Shown: one piece after another, positions 17,055 through 24,725 of the stretch | Layout: each line of letters starts with the position of its first letter | Position numbering within the stretch: position 1 is the stretch's first letter | Assembly: GCF_001279775.1 (NCBI RefSeq) | Contig: NZ_LGDG01000232.1 | Location: 1 to 64,000 of the forward strand | DNA from: Streptomyces sp. MMG1533 | GTDB lineage: Bacteria; Actinomycetota; Actinomycetes; Streptomycetales; Streptomycetaceae | Length of the DNA stretch: 64,000 nucleotides | Direction: 5' to 3' | The notes under the pieces: model-generated | Database searches by the model: none | Seen by the model: only the letters and a program-made list of their open reading frames with translations | Told to the model about the DNA's origin: nothing | Program-made: the position numbers and the translations under genes

Positions 17055-17177
17055 TCAGACGGCGGACGGCGCGGCGGGCCGGGCGACGTCCCAGCCGATG
17101 TCGGTCTCGAGCGCGGATGCGCCGGTGAGCAGGAGGGCCCCGAGGACGGTGGCCGGTATCAGCAGACGGCGAAGCAC
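17055..17177 (-). CDS. 40-residue exported peptide at the head of the phosphonate operon
   Basis: GTG 17177 opens a 40-codon frame: a basic start (VLRR), a hydrophobic core (LLIPATVLGALLLTG), an ASA-like signal-peptidase site, then the short tail LETDIGWDVARPAAPSAV. A plausible ribosome site (AGAGG, about 10 nt) precedes it, and the stop lies 37 bp before the oxygenase start. If cleaved after ASA the mature peptide has 18 residues. It could be the first gene of the operon, a translated leader, or an unrelated secreted peptide. Too short for most gene finders. Confidence 0.5.
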   Translation of the reverse strand: MLRRLLIPATVLGALLLTGASALETDIGWDVARPAAPSAV

Positions 17178-17283
17178 GGTGGTACTGCCTCTCTGAGTGC
17201 GGTGCGGGTGGGTGTGAGCGGGCCACGCTCCGTACGGCGCTGTTCACAGCCCGTCGCGCGGCCTCGGCCAGCCTGACCCAGTC

Positions 17284-17317
17284 CCGGCACCCCACTCAAG
17301 ATCACAAAGGGTGCCGG
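17284..17317. promoter_or_regulatory. interrupted palindrome upstream of the phosphonate operon
   Basis: Perfect 9-bp arms CCGGCACCC (17284-17292) and GGGTGCCGG (17309-17317) are separated by 16 bp. The site lies 107 bp upstream of the peptide start and 267 bp upstream of the oxygenase start. The arm spacing suits a dimeric regulator; a stem-loop is possible but the loop is long. Candidate operator for the operon. Confidence 0.4.
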
Positions 17318-17360
17318 AACCCGCACTGCGGGAACATGACGGGGCGCGCGCTACGCGCAT

Positions 17361-17382
17361 GGATGCGTTGGGCGACGCATCC
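17361..17382. other. short hairpin in the spacer upstream of the phosphonate operon
   Basis: GGATGCG (17361-17367) and CGCATCC (17376-17382) are perfect 7-bp arms around an 8-nt loop. No T-run follows. It may end transcription arriving from the two-component genes or be an operator beside the forward promoter-like sequence at 17394. Confidence 0.3.
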
Positions 17383-17393
17383 GCCGAGCCGGG

Positions 17394-17423
17394 TTGACAG
17401 GCGGGGACGGGCGCGACTATGTA
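17394..17423 (+). promoter_or_regulatory. near-consensus promoter pointing into the tandem repeat
   Basis: TTGACA at 17394-17399, an 18-bp spacer, then TATGTA at 17418-17423. This matches the housekeeping sigma consensus unusually well for this genome. It reads in the + direction toward the 36-bp repeat and against the two-component genes, where no plus-strand gene is seen. A non-coding or antisense transcript is possible. Confidence 0.4.
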
Positions 17424-17509
17424 GGCGGCTCTTGCCGCGTGGGGCCATTACGGCGCCCCATGGGCCGCCCACCGTGAACCGCGAGGCACCGACCGGTCGG
17501 CCGACCCCT

Positions 17510-17740
17510 TTGACCTGCAGACACCGGCCGGCCGGCCCGCCGCGACCTGCACACACCGGTCGGCCGACCCGCCGCGACCTGCACACACCGGCCGGTCAAC
17601 CGACCCACCACGACCCGCACACACCGGCCGACCGGCCGACCCACCACGACCCGCACACACCGGCCGACCGGCCGACCCGCCGCGACCTGCGGACACCGGA
17701 GGGTCAACCGACCCACCACGCCCCACACACCCCGACCGGT
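17510..17740. repeat. degenerate 36-bp tandem repeat
   Basis: About seven units built on CGACCYGCACACACCGG followed by a CGGCCGACC segment. CGACCTGC/CGACCCGC anchors fall at 17543, 17575, 17611, 17647 and 17683: one 32-bp step, then 36-bp steps. The 36-bp period keeps all frames open and produces repetitive Gly/Arg/Val frames on the minus strand, but nothing suggests they are translated. The spacer from 17178 to 17752 holds this array, the hairpin, the palindrome and the promoter-like site, and no other gene. Confidence 0.8.
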
Positions 17741-17752
17741 CAGCCGACCTTC

Positions 17753-19165
17753 TCAGCCCCCGCCCACCGTGAACCCGATCACCGTCCCGCCACCCTCCCG
17801 CCGCACGGCGAACGGCGATCCCCCGTGCGCGAGCGCCACCTCCCGCACGATGGACAGGCCGAGGCCCGACCCCGGCAGGGAGCGGGCGTCGGCGGCGCGG
17901 TAGAAGCGGTCGAAGACGCGGATCAGGTCGGCGTCGACGATGCCGGGACCGCGGTCGAGGACCTCGACCCGTACCGCGCCGGGGCGGGCGGGACCGGCGA
18001 CGTTGATCTCGATGGGCGCGGTGCCGTCGCGGTCGAACTTGGACGCGTTCTCGACGAGGTTGGAGAGTGCGCGCTGCAGCATCCCCGGGCGACCGTCGGT
18101 GGTCGTGTCGCCGCTTGCCCGGACGACGATCTCCCGCCCGGTGCGGCGACGCGCCAGCCCGGCGACGTCCTCGGCGATGTCGGCGAGGTCGACCCGCTGC
18201 GGCGGCTCGGTGTCGGACTGCCCGGCCGCGAGGTCGACCAACTCGTTGACGAGGTCGGTGAGTTCACGGGCTTCCTGGCTCAGATCCGCCACCAGCTCGT
18301 CCCGGGTGTCAGGGGGCAGCTCGTCGATCCTGCGCAGCAACGAGATGTTCGTCCGCAGGGAGGTCAGCGGCGTCCGCAGCTCATGCCCCGCGTCCTGCAC
18401 GAGCCGCCGCTGGTCCTCCTCGGACTGGGCGAGGCGCCCGAGCATGCGGTCGAAGGCGCGGCCGAGGCGGCCGACCTCGTCGTAGCCGGCGACGGGCACC
18501 TGGATGCCGAGCCGGCGGGTGCGGGCGACGTCCTCGGCGGCGGAGGTGAGGATCACCAGCCGGCGGGTGATGCGCCGGGCCAGCCACCAGCCGAACAGCC
18601 CGGCCGCGACCACGACCGCGGCCATGAGGCTGAGCGTGCGCTGCTGCAGGGCCTGCAGCAGGTCCTCGGTGTCGCTGAACTCCTGCGCGACCTGCACCGC
18701 GCCCCGCCCGCCGCCGAGCGCGACGGTCGCGATCCGGTAGACGTCGTTGCCGACGTCGACGTCCTTGTGCTCGACCATCGTCCCGGCCAGCGAGTCCGCC
18801 GCGATCGCACGGTCGCCGGAGACGACCGGCAGCCCCGGCCGGCCGGGGTCGACGACGCTGCCGTCCGGCCCGAGCACCTGCACGTCCGTCCGGGCGGGCC
18901 GGACGAGGTCGTGGCCCGGCGCGGAGGAGGAGAAGTCGTCGGGCGTCATCCGGTGCGTGCGCACCTCGTCCCGCAGGTCCTGCACGACCTGGTCGAACAC
19001 GGACTCCTGGTCGACGCGGACCAGTCGGGCGGCGGCGCTGTAGGAGAGCACGCCGACCAGGACGGTGACGGCGGCGGTCACGGCCGCGAAGGACACCGCG
19101 AAGGTGGTCCGCAGCGACAGGAGCCGGGGCCGCCGTCTCACCAGCAGCCGCCCGAGGCGGCCCAC
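17753..19165 (-). CDS. MprB-like sensor histidine kinase
   Basis: 470 residues with two membrane helices (about 19-45 and 180-200) framing an extracytoplasmic sensor loop. Then come a HAMP-like linker, the H-box QDAGHELRTPLTSLRTN, the N-box LVENASKF, and the G-boxes DRGPGI and GSGLGLSIVREV. It starts 3 bp after the response-regulator stop, so the two form an operon. MprAB homologues sense envelope stress in mycobacteria; the stimulus here is unknown. It lies upstream of the phosphonate operon on the same strand, separated by the repeat region, so read-through or control is possible but not shown. Confidence 0.9.
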   Translation of the reverse strand: MGRLGRLLVRRRPRLLSLRTTFAVSFAAVTAAVTVLVGVLSYSAAARLVRVDQESVFDQVVQDLRDEVRTHRMTPDDFSSSAPGHDLVRPARTDVQVLGPDGSVVDPGRPGLPVVSGDRAIAADSLAGTMVEHKDVDVGNDVYRIATVALGGGRGAVQVAQEFSDTEDLLQALQQRTLSLMAAVVVAAGLFGWWLARRITRRLVILTSAAEDVARTRRLGIQVPVAGYDEVGRLGRAFDRMLGRLAQSEEDQRRLVQDAGHELRTPLTSLRTNISLLRRIDELPPDTRDELVADLSQEARELTDLVNELVDLAAGQSDTEPPQRVDLADIAEDVAGLARRRTGREIVVRASGDTTTDGRPGMLQRALSNLVENASKFDRDGTAPIEINVAGPARPGAVRVEVLDRGPGIVDADLIRVFDRFYRAADARSLPGSGLGLSIVREVALAHGGSPFAVRREGGGTVIGFTVGGG

Positions 19166-19168
19166 CGC

Positions 19169-19894
19169 TCAGTCCTCCCGCAGCACGTAACCCACACCGC
19201 GGACCGTGTGGATCAGCAGCGGCGCCCCCGGCTCGTCGAGCTTGCGGCGCAGGTAGCCGACGTACACGGCGAGGTTCTTGGAGCCCGGCCCGAAGTCGTA
19301 ACCCCAGATCCGGTCGTAGATGGTGGAGTGGTCGAGGACGATCCCCGCGTTGCGGACCAGCAGCTCCAGCAGTTCGAACTCGGTGCGGGTCAGCTCGAGC
19401 TCCCGCCCCCCGCGCCAGACCCGCCGTGCCTGTACGTCCATCACCAGCCCGGCCGCCTCGACCCGCCCCTCGGAGACCTCGGGCACCTGCGGCTGCGGCT
19501 TCGTCACGCCGCTCAGCGCGCCGACCGGGCTGGTCCGGCGCAGCAGCGCGCGCAGCCGGGCGAAGACCTCCTCGACGTCGAAGGGCTTGACCACGTAGTC
19601 GTCGGCGCCCGCGTCCAGCCCGGCGATCCGGTCCTGGGTCTCCACGAGCGCCGTCAGCATCAGGATCGGCGTCCGGTCCCCCTCGGCACGCAGCACCCGG
19701 CACACCTGCAGCCCGTCGATGCCGGGCATCATCACGTCCAGGACCAGCACGTCCGGCGGACTCTTGTGGGCGTGCGCCAGCGCCTCGACCCCGTCGGCGA
19801 CCGCGGTGACCCGGTAACCCTCCAGGGTCAGGGCGCGCTCCAGCGCATGACGGATGGCGCGGTCGTCTTCGGCGAGCAGCACAGTTCGGGGCAC
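19169..19894 (-). CDS. OmpR/PhoB-family response regulator (MprA-like)
   Basis: 241 residues from GTG 19894. The receiver domain carries the acidic pair LLAEDD, the phospho-accepting Asp in VLVLDVMMPGIDGL, and the Lys in DDYVVKPFDVEEV. The C-terminal winged helix contains ELTRTEFELLELLVRNAG and RIWGYDFGPGSKNLAVYVGY. The second ends with the wing HTVRGVGYVLRED, the family norm. It heads the two-gene operon with the kinase. The GTG is chosen because the receiver strand starts right after it; the longer frame adds 17 atypical residues. Confidence 0.92.
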   Translation of the reverse strand: MPRTVLLAEDDRAIRHALERALTLEGYRVTAVADGVEALAHAHKSPPDVLVLDVMMPGIDGLQVCRVLRAEGDRTPILMLTALVETQDRIAGLDAGADDYVVKPFDVEEVFARLRALLRRTSPVGALSGVTKPQPQVPEVSEGRVEAAGLVMDVQARRVWRGGRELELTRTEFELLELLVRNAGIVLDHSTIYDRIWGYDFGPGSKNLAVYVGYLRRKLDEPGAPLLIHTVRGVGYVLRED

Positions 19895-20011
19895 GTCCTC
19901 AGTGTGCCAAGCCTTCACAGTCGTACGACGTGATGAGCGGCTCACCGGGTGCCCTTCTTACTGCCCTCTCACCGGTGGGGGCGCAACCCGGGCCGCGCCC
20001 CTACCGTCCTC

Positions 20012-20602
20012 TCACCCTGCGGTCCGCAGCGCGGCCAGCCGCTCCTCGAAGGGGACGACCTCGAAGTCGTCCTTGACGGGTGCGGCCGCCGACAGCCCCG
20101 TCATCAGGGCCGTCAGTTCCCCCGCCGCCCTCTCGATCCGCCCGTCCAATCCCTCGGCACCCCAGTCCTCCGAGGCGGCGTACACCCCGGTCGGGACGAC
20201 GACGGCCCGCAGATGGGCGAAGAGCGGACGCAGCGCGTGTTCCAGTACGAGGGAGTGCCGGGCCGTACCGCCGGTCGCGGCGATCAGTACCGGCTTCCCC
20301 GCCAGCGCGTCCTTGTCGATCACGTCGAAGAACGACTTGAACAGCCCGCTGTACGAGGCGGAGAACACCGGCGTGACCACGATCAGCCCGTCGGCTCCCG
20401 TCACCGCGTCGATCGCGGCGGACAGCTTCCGCCCCGGGAACCCGTTCGTGAAGTTGTGCGCGATCTCGACGGCGAGGTCGCGCAGCTCGACGACCTGCAC
20501 CTCGGCCGCGGTCTGCCGGTCCACGGCCGCGGCCAGTCGGTCCCCCAGCAGCCGGGTGGACGACGGGACACGCAGCCCGGCCGAGACGACGACGAGCTTC
20601 AT
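20012..20602 (-). CDS. NADPH-dependent FMN reductase, partner of the LLM oxidoreductase
   Basis: 196 residues, flavodoxin-like fold. There is an N-terminal strand LVVVSAGLRVPSSTRLLGDR (FMN phosphate loop), the middle motif TPVFSASYSGLFKSFFDVID, and AATGGTARHSLVLEHALRPL; these fit the CE1759 family. It would supply reduced FMN to the luciferase-like monooxygenase whose stop codon overlaps its ATG by 4 bp (20599-20602). Its likely length is about 190-200 residues, as found. Physiological substrate unknown. Confidence 0.88.
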   Translation of the reverse strand: MKLVVVSAGLRVPSSTRLLGDRLAAAVDRQTAAEVQVVELRDLAVEIAHNFTNGFPGRKLSAAIDAVTGADGLIVVTPVFSASYSGLFKSFFDVIDKDALAGKPVLIAATGGTARHSLVLEHALRPLFAHLRAVVVPTGVYAASEDWGAEGLDGRIERAAGELTALMTGLSAAAPVKDDFEVVPFEERLAALRTAG

Positions 20603-21690
20603 TCGGCGTTCACTCCCTTCGAGGCGGCCGCGAGCAGCGACTGATGGGTCGGCGCCTCGGGCACATCGGCCGGACGCCTGGCGGCGAACTCCTTGCGCAG
20701 CACCGGCACGACCTCCTCGCCCAGCATGTCGAGCTGTTCGAGCACGGTCTTCAGCGGCAGCCCGGCGTGGTCGACCAGGAACAGCTGGCGCTGGTAGTCA
20801 CCGGCGTACTCGCGGAAGCTCAGCGTCTTCTCGATGACCTGCTCCGGGGAGCCCACGGTCAGCGGGGTCTGGTCCGTGAAGTCCTCCAGCGACGGCCCGT
20901 GTCCGTAGACCGGCGCGACGTCGAAGTACGGCCGGAACTCCCGCACCGCGTCCTGCGAGTTGCGCCGCATGAAGACATGACCCCCCAGCCCGACGATCGC
21001 CTGCTCCGGGGTGCCGTGCCCGTAGTGGGCGTACCGGTTCCGGTAGAGCTCGACCATCCGCTTGGTGTGGTCGGCCGGCCAGAAGATGTTGTTGTGGAAG
21101 AACCCGTCGCCGTAGTAGGCGGCCTGCTCGGCGATCTCGGGCGAGCGGATCGAGCCGTGCCAGACGAACGGCGGTACGCCGTCCAGCGGCCGGGGCGTGG
21201 AGGTGAACCCCTGCAAGGGCGTCCGGAACTTCCCCTCCCAGTTCACGACGTCCTCGCGCCACAGCCGGTGGAGCAGGGCGTAGTTCTCGACGGCGAGGTT
21301 GATGCCCTGCCGGATGTCCTGCCCGAACCACGGGTACACCGGGCCGGTGTTGCCGCGCCCCATCATCACGTCCACCCGGCCGTCCGCGAGGTGCTGGAGC
21401 ATCGCGAAGTCCTCGGCGATCTTCACCGGGTCGTTGGTGGTGATGAGGGTGGTGGAGGTGGAGAGGATCAGCTTCTCCGTCCGCGCCGCCACGTACCCGA
21501 GCATGGTCGTCGGGGACGAGGGCACGAACGGCGGGTTGTGGTGCTCGCCGGTCGCGAAGACGTCGAGCCCGACCTCCTCGGCCTTCAGCGCGATGGCGAC
21601 CATGGCCTTGATGCGCTCGCGCTCGGTCGGCGTACGGCCCGTGGTCGGGTCCGGCGTGACGTCGCCGACGCTGAAGATCCCGAACTGCAT
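20599..21690 (-). CDS. luciferase-like (LLM-class) flavin-dependent monooxygenase
   Basis: 363 residues, TIM-barrel LLM fold. It begins MQFGIFSVGDVTPDPTTGRT and contains FATGEHHNPPFVPSSPTTML, VDVMMGRGNTGPVYPWFGQD and VGSPEQVIEKTL; these fit the CE1758 subgroup. Such enzymes need reduced FMN, delivered here by the overlapping downstream reductase. The substrate is unknown. The start is supported by GGAGG 10 nt upstream, and a MarR-type palindrome lies 22 bp before the ATG. No MarR gene is adjacent. Confidence 0.9.
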   Translation of the reverse strand: MQFGIFSVGDVTPDPTTGRTPTERERIKAMVAIALKAEEVGLDVFATGEHHNPPFVPSSPTTMLGYVAARTEKLILSTSTTLITTNDPVKIAEDFAMLQHLADGRVDVMMGRGNTGPVYPWFGQDIRQGINLAVENYALLHRLWREDVVNWEGKFRTPLQGFTSTPRPLDGVPPFVWHGSIRSPEIAEQAAYYGDGFFHNNIFWPADHTKRMVELYRNRYAHYGHGTPEQAIVGLGGHVFMRRNSQDAVREFRPYFDVAPVYGHGPSLEDFTDQTPLTVGSPEQVIEKTLSFREYAGDYQRQLFLVDHAGLPLKTVLEQLDMLGEEVVPVLRKEFAARRPADVPEAPTHQSLLAAASKGVNAE

Positions 21691-21711
21691 GGTCGCTCAA
21701 CCTCCAAAGTT

Positions 21712-21725
21712 GTTGACCGTTCAAC
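21712..21725. promoter_or_regulatory. MarR-type palindrome before the LLM gene
   Basis: GTTGACCGTTCAAC has 5-bp arms GTTGA/TCAAC around a 4-bp spacer. It lies 22 bp upstream of the monooxygenase ATG. This symmetry is typical of MarR/DUF24 operators in front of LLM and FMN-reductase pairs. Confidence 0.5.
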
Positions 21726-21804
21726 TATACCCTTGGAACGATCGCCCCCCGTCCCGTATTCCGGGTACCCGGCGACTGTCAGTGCCCCGTCCTACGATCG
21801 CTGC

Positions 21805-22608
21805 ATGGCCCCCGTACGCCGTGACACCCGAGGCATCGTCGACGCCGCGGAGCTCTTCACGCAGGTGGACTTCCGCCGCGTCGAGCCCGCCGAGCCGCTG
21901 CGCCGGCACGTCGAGCAGTACTGGCTGATCGACTGGAACCTCACCGAGCCGTACGTCTCCCACGTGGTCCCGCACCCGGCCGTCAACATCGTCTTCCAGC
22001 AGTTCGAGGACCAGGACCCCTTCGTCGAAGTGGCGGGCGTACAGCTCGGCCTCTTCGCGCAGAAGCTGGAGGGCCGCGGCAGGGTGTGCGGCGTCAAGTT
22101 CCGACCGGGCGGCTTCCGCCCCTTCGCCCCGGACCGCCCGGTGACGGAGTGGACGGGCCGGCGGATCCGCTCCCCCGAGGTCTTCCCGGACACGGACCCG
22201 CCGGCGATCCTCTCCCCGGACGACGAAAAGGCCCGCATCACCGCCCTCGACACCTTCCTCCTGGGCCTGGAGCCCCGGCCCGACCCACAGGCCGACCTCG
22301 CGACGGCCCTGGTCGAACGCATCGGCACCGACCGCACCATCCGCCGCGTCACCGACTTCGCCCGCGCCGAGGGCATGTCCGTACGACTGCTGCAGCGCCT
22401 GTTCGCCGCGTACGTCGGCGTCGGCCCGAAGTGGGTCATCCTGCGCTACCGCATCCACGAGGCCCTGGAGCGCGCGGAGACGGAACAAGCAGTGGACTGG
22501 GCGGCACTTGCCGCCGACCTCGGTTACGCCGACCAGGCCCATCTGGTCCGGGACTTCACGGCGACGGTGGGCGTCCCGCCGACGGCGTACGCACAGGGCG
22601 TGCACTGA
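21805..22608 (+). CDS. AraC-family transcriptional regulator
   Basis: 267 residues from ATG 21805. An N-terminal cupin-like sensory part (PLRRHVEQYWLIDWNL; HPAVNIVFQQF; GRVCGVKFRPGGFRPF) is of the type with DUF6597. The C-terminal AraC DNA-binding domain has MSVRLLQRLFAAYVGVGPKW and LAADLGYADQAHLVRDF. It is divergent from the monooxygenase operon and lies 115 bp before the MFS gene on the same strand, so either could be its target. Confidence 0.87.
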   Translation: MAPVRRDTRGIVDAAELFTQVDFRRVEPAEPLRRHVEQYWLIDWNLTEPYVSHVVPHPAVNIVFQQFEDQDPFVEVAGVQLGLFAQKLEGRGRVCGVKFRPGGFRPFAPDRPVTEWTGRRIRSPEVFPDTDPPAILSPDDEKARITALDTFLLGLEPRPDPQADLATALVERIGTDRTIRRVTDFARAEGMSVRLLQRLFAAYVGVGPKWVILRYRIHEALERAETEQAVDWAALAADLGYADQAHLVRDFTATVGVPPTAYAQGVH

Positions 22609-22717
22609 CCGGCCGTCTCCCACCCCCACCCCCTCCACCCCCCTCCGGCTCGTCCAGCTCCTCCGGCTCCTCCGAAAACAATGCGCTTGACCGCCCAGCG
22701 CTCCTGCCCTCACATTT

Positions 22718-22734
22718 ATCTGCGTGACGCAGAT
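22718..22734. promoter_or_regulatory. perfect palindrome over the start codon of the MFS gene
   Basis: ATCTGCG-TGA-CGCAGAT is a perfect 7-3-7 inverted repeat; the GTG start (22724-22726) lies inside it. A second half-similar copy TGCATGACGCA follows at 22737. Together they look like an operator placed to block a very short-leader or leaderless promoter (TTGACC at 22687). Confidence 0.5.
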
Positions 22735-24145
22735 ACTGCATGACGCAAAAGAAAAGAACCTGCCCGCCCGCACCCGCTGGGCGATCCTCGCCGTGGTCCT
22801 CGCCGCCGACGTGCTGGACCTCCTCGACGCCACGATCACCAACATCGCCGCCCCGACGATCACGAAGGACCTCGGCGGCGGCCCGGGCCTCGTCCAGTGG
22901 CTCGGCGCCTCCTACGCGCTCGCACTCGGCGTGCTGCTCGTGCCCGGCGGGCGACTGGGCGACAAGTACGGGCGCCGTCGGCTGTTCCTGTACGGCCCCG
23001 CCGGATTCGTCGCCGCATCCCTGGCCTGCGGACTCGCCCCGACCCCGGCGGCCCTCGTCCTCGCCCGCCTCGCCCAGGGCGCCTGTGCCGCCCTCGTCAT
23101 CCCGCAGGGCTTCGGCATCCTCGGCGCCACCTGGCCGCGCGACCAGATCGGCAAGGCGTTCAGCCTGTTCGGGCCGGTGATGGGACTGTCCGCCGTCAGC
23201 GGCCCGATCCTCGCCGGGTTCCTGGTCGACGCCGACATCGCGGGCCTCGGCTGGCGCCCCATGTTCCTGATCAACCTGCTCCTGGGCGGCGCCGCCCTGC
23301 TCGCCGCCGTACGCCTGCTGCCGCGGGACACCGGCGATCCGTCCGTGTCCGTCGACGGCCCGGGATCGGCGTTGCTCGCCAGCGCGCTGCTCGGCCTGCT
23401 CGGCGGCCTCATCGACGGCTCGGACCACGGCTGGACGCCCCGCGCCTTCGTCCTGCTGCTCCTCGGGCTCGCCCTGTTCGCCGGCTTCTGCCACCGCCAG
23501 CGCACCGCCGCCCACCCGCTCGTCCAGCCGTCACTGCTGCACAACCGCGGCTTCACCTCGGGCCTGATCCTCGGCATCGTGGCCTTCGCCGCGACCGCCG
23601 GACTCCTCTACGTCATCTCCCTCTTCTTCCAACGGGGCCTCGGCCGCTCCCCCTCCGACACCGCGCTCGGCCTGATCCCGCTCTCGCTCGGCATCGTCAT
23701 CGCGTCCATCGCCTGCTACCGCCTCATCCACTCCTACGGCCGCCGGCTCGTCGTCGCCGGACTGCTGATGATCCTCGCGGGCTGCGGTCACCTGGCTCTC
23801 CTGGTCGGCAACTCCGGTACTTCCGTGAGCAGTTGGGCCCTGGTCCCGCCCGTCCTCGTCATCGGCCTCGGCATGGGCACCTGCTTCGGCACGGTCTACG
23901 ACGTCACGATCGGCGACATCGCCCCCGACGAGGCGGGCAGCGCGAGCGGCTCGCTCAACGCGGTGCAGCAGGTCGCCAACGCGATCGGGGCGGCGTCCGT
24001 CACCACCGTGTACTTCCACACGGCCGACGGCGGCGAGGCCCACGCGATGACCGTGAGCCTCGTCGTGGTCGCCGCGGCCACGCTCCTGTGCCTGCCCCTC
24101 GTACGGCTGTTGCCGCGCAAGGCGCCCACGGAGCAGCACCACTGA
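22724..24145 (+). CDS. MFS drug transporter, DHA2 (14-span) type
   Basis: 473 residues with about 14 hydrophobic spans. Typical DHA2 motifs are LDLLDATITNIAAPTI in helix 1, LVPGGRLGDKYGRRRLFLYG (motif A), and GPVMGLSAVSGPILAGFLVD in helix 5. The GTG at 22724 has no Shine-Dalgarno sequence and lies within a palindrome, so leaderless translation is suspected; no other start exists before helix 1. It probably exports a toxic small molecule or antibiotic. It follows the AraC gene in the same direction. Confidence 0.85.
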   Translation: MTQILHDAKEKNLPARTRWAILAVVLAADVLDLLDATITNIAAPTITKDLGGGPGLVQWLGASYALALGVLLVPGGRLGDKYGRRRLFLYGPAGFVAASLACGLAPTPAALVLARLAQGACAALVIPQGFGILGATWPRDQIGKAFSLFGPVMGLSAVSGPILAGFLVDADIAGLGWRPMFLINLLLGGAALLAAVRLLPRDTGDPSVSVDGPGSALLASALLGLLGGLIDGSDHGWTPRAFVLLLLGLALFAGFCHRQRTAAHPLVQPSLLHNRGFTSGLILGIVAFAATAGLLYVISLFFQRGLGRSPSDTALGLIPLSLGIVIASIACYRLIHSYGRRLVVAGLLMILAGCGHLALLVGNSGTSVSSWALVPPVLVIGLGMGTCFGTVYDVTIGDIAPDEAGSASGSLNAVQQVANAIGAASVTTVYFHTADGGEAHAMTVSLVVVAAATLLCLPLVRLLPRKAPTEQHH

Positions 24146-24362
24146 GGGCCGCCCGACCGCGTGGCCAGGCGGCCGGGGCCGGGGGGGGGCCGGAGGGCCG
24201 GAGGGCCGGGTGGTCAGTTCTGGACCTGGGCGTAGAGGGCTGCGTAGCAACTCGTATCGATGCAGTCATCGGCCGCCCTGTCACACTCCCGCCCCGCTCC
24301 CCGTCAACCCGGTGAACGCGATGAAGCCCACCGCGATCAAGCCCGCCAACGAGGAGCACGCC

Positions 24363-24710
24363 ATGTCCGTCGCCCACACCGTCGTCACCCTGCTGGCCGC
24401 CGCCATGGCCGGCTACTCCGGAGTCGTCGTCCTTACCCGCGCCGAGTGGATTACCAAGGCCCTGACCGACTACCGGGTGCCGAGCTCGTGGTGGCCCTGG
24501 CTCGGCGCGGCGAAGACCGCCGGGGCCGTCGGCCTGCTGGTCGGCCTGTTCGTGCCCGTCGTCGGGGTCGCGGCCGGGACGGGCCTGGTGCTGTACTTCG
24601 CCGGGGCGGTCGTCACCGTCGCACGGGCGCGGTGGTACGCGCACATCCCGTTCCCGCTGGTGTACGCCGCCCCAGTGGTCGCGGCCATGACGCTGGGCGC
24701 ACTGGCCTGA
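24363..24710 (+). CDS. DoxX-like small membrane protein
   Basis: 115 residues from ATG 24363 with GAGGAG upstream. Four hydrophobic spans are visible. The pattern LTDYRVPSSWWPWLGAAKTAGAVGLL is typical of the DoxX-like family; a central polar turn RARWYAHIPFP precedes the last span. It is an integral inner-membrane protein of uncertain role, and Streptomyces carry many paralogues. The 217-bp spacer before it is G-rich (GGGCCGGAGGGCCGG runs near 24190) and holds no gene. Confidence 0.8.
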   Translation: MSVAHTVVTLLAAAMAGYSGVVVLTRAEWITKALTDYRVPSSWWPWLGAAKTAGAVGLLVGLFVPVVGVAAGTGLVLYFAGAVVTVARARWYAHIPFPLVYAAPVVAAMTLGALA

Positions 24711-24725
24711 CCTCCGTCCCGGTGA

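Noticed and set aside
17029..17295. 88-residue minus-strand frame starting at 17295
   Set aside because: Arg/Ser-rich shadow; the overlapping 40-codon frame with signal peptide and ribosome site is the better candidate.
17417..17728. repetitive minus-strand frames such as VVGRPVGRCVRVVVGRPVGR
   Set aside because: They arise because the 36-bp repeat is a multiple of three; no start with ribosome site and no resemblance to a structural repeat protein.
17336..19933. 865-residue plus-strand open frame through the 36-bp repeats
   Set aside because: Antisense of the histidine kinase and response regulator, with compositionally biased sequence and no domain.
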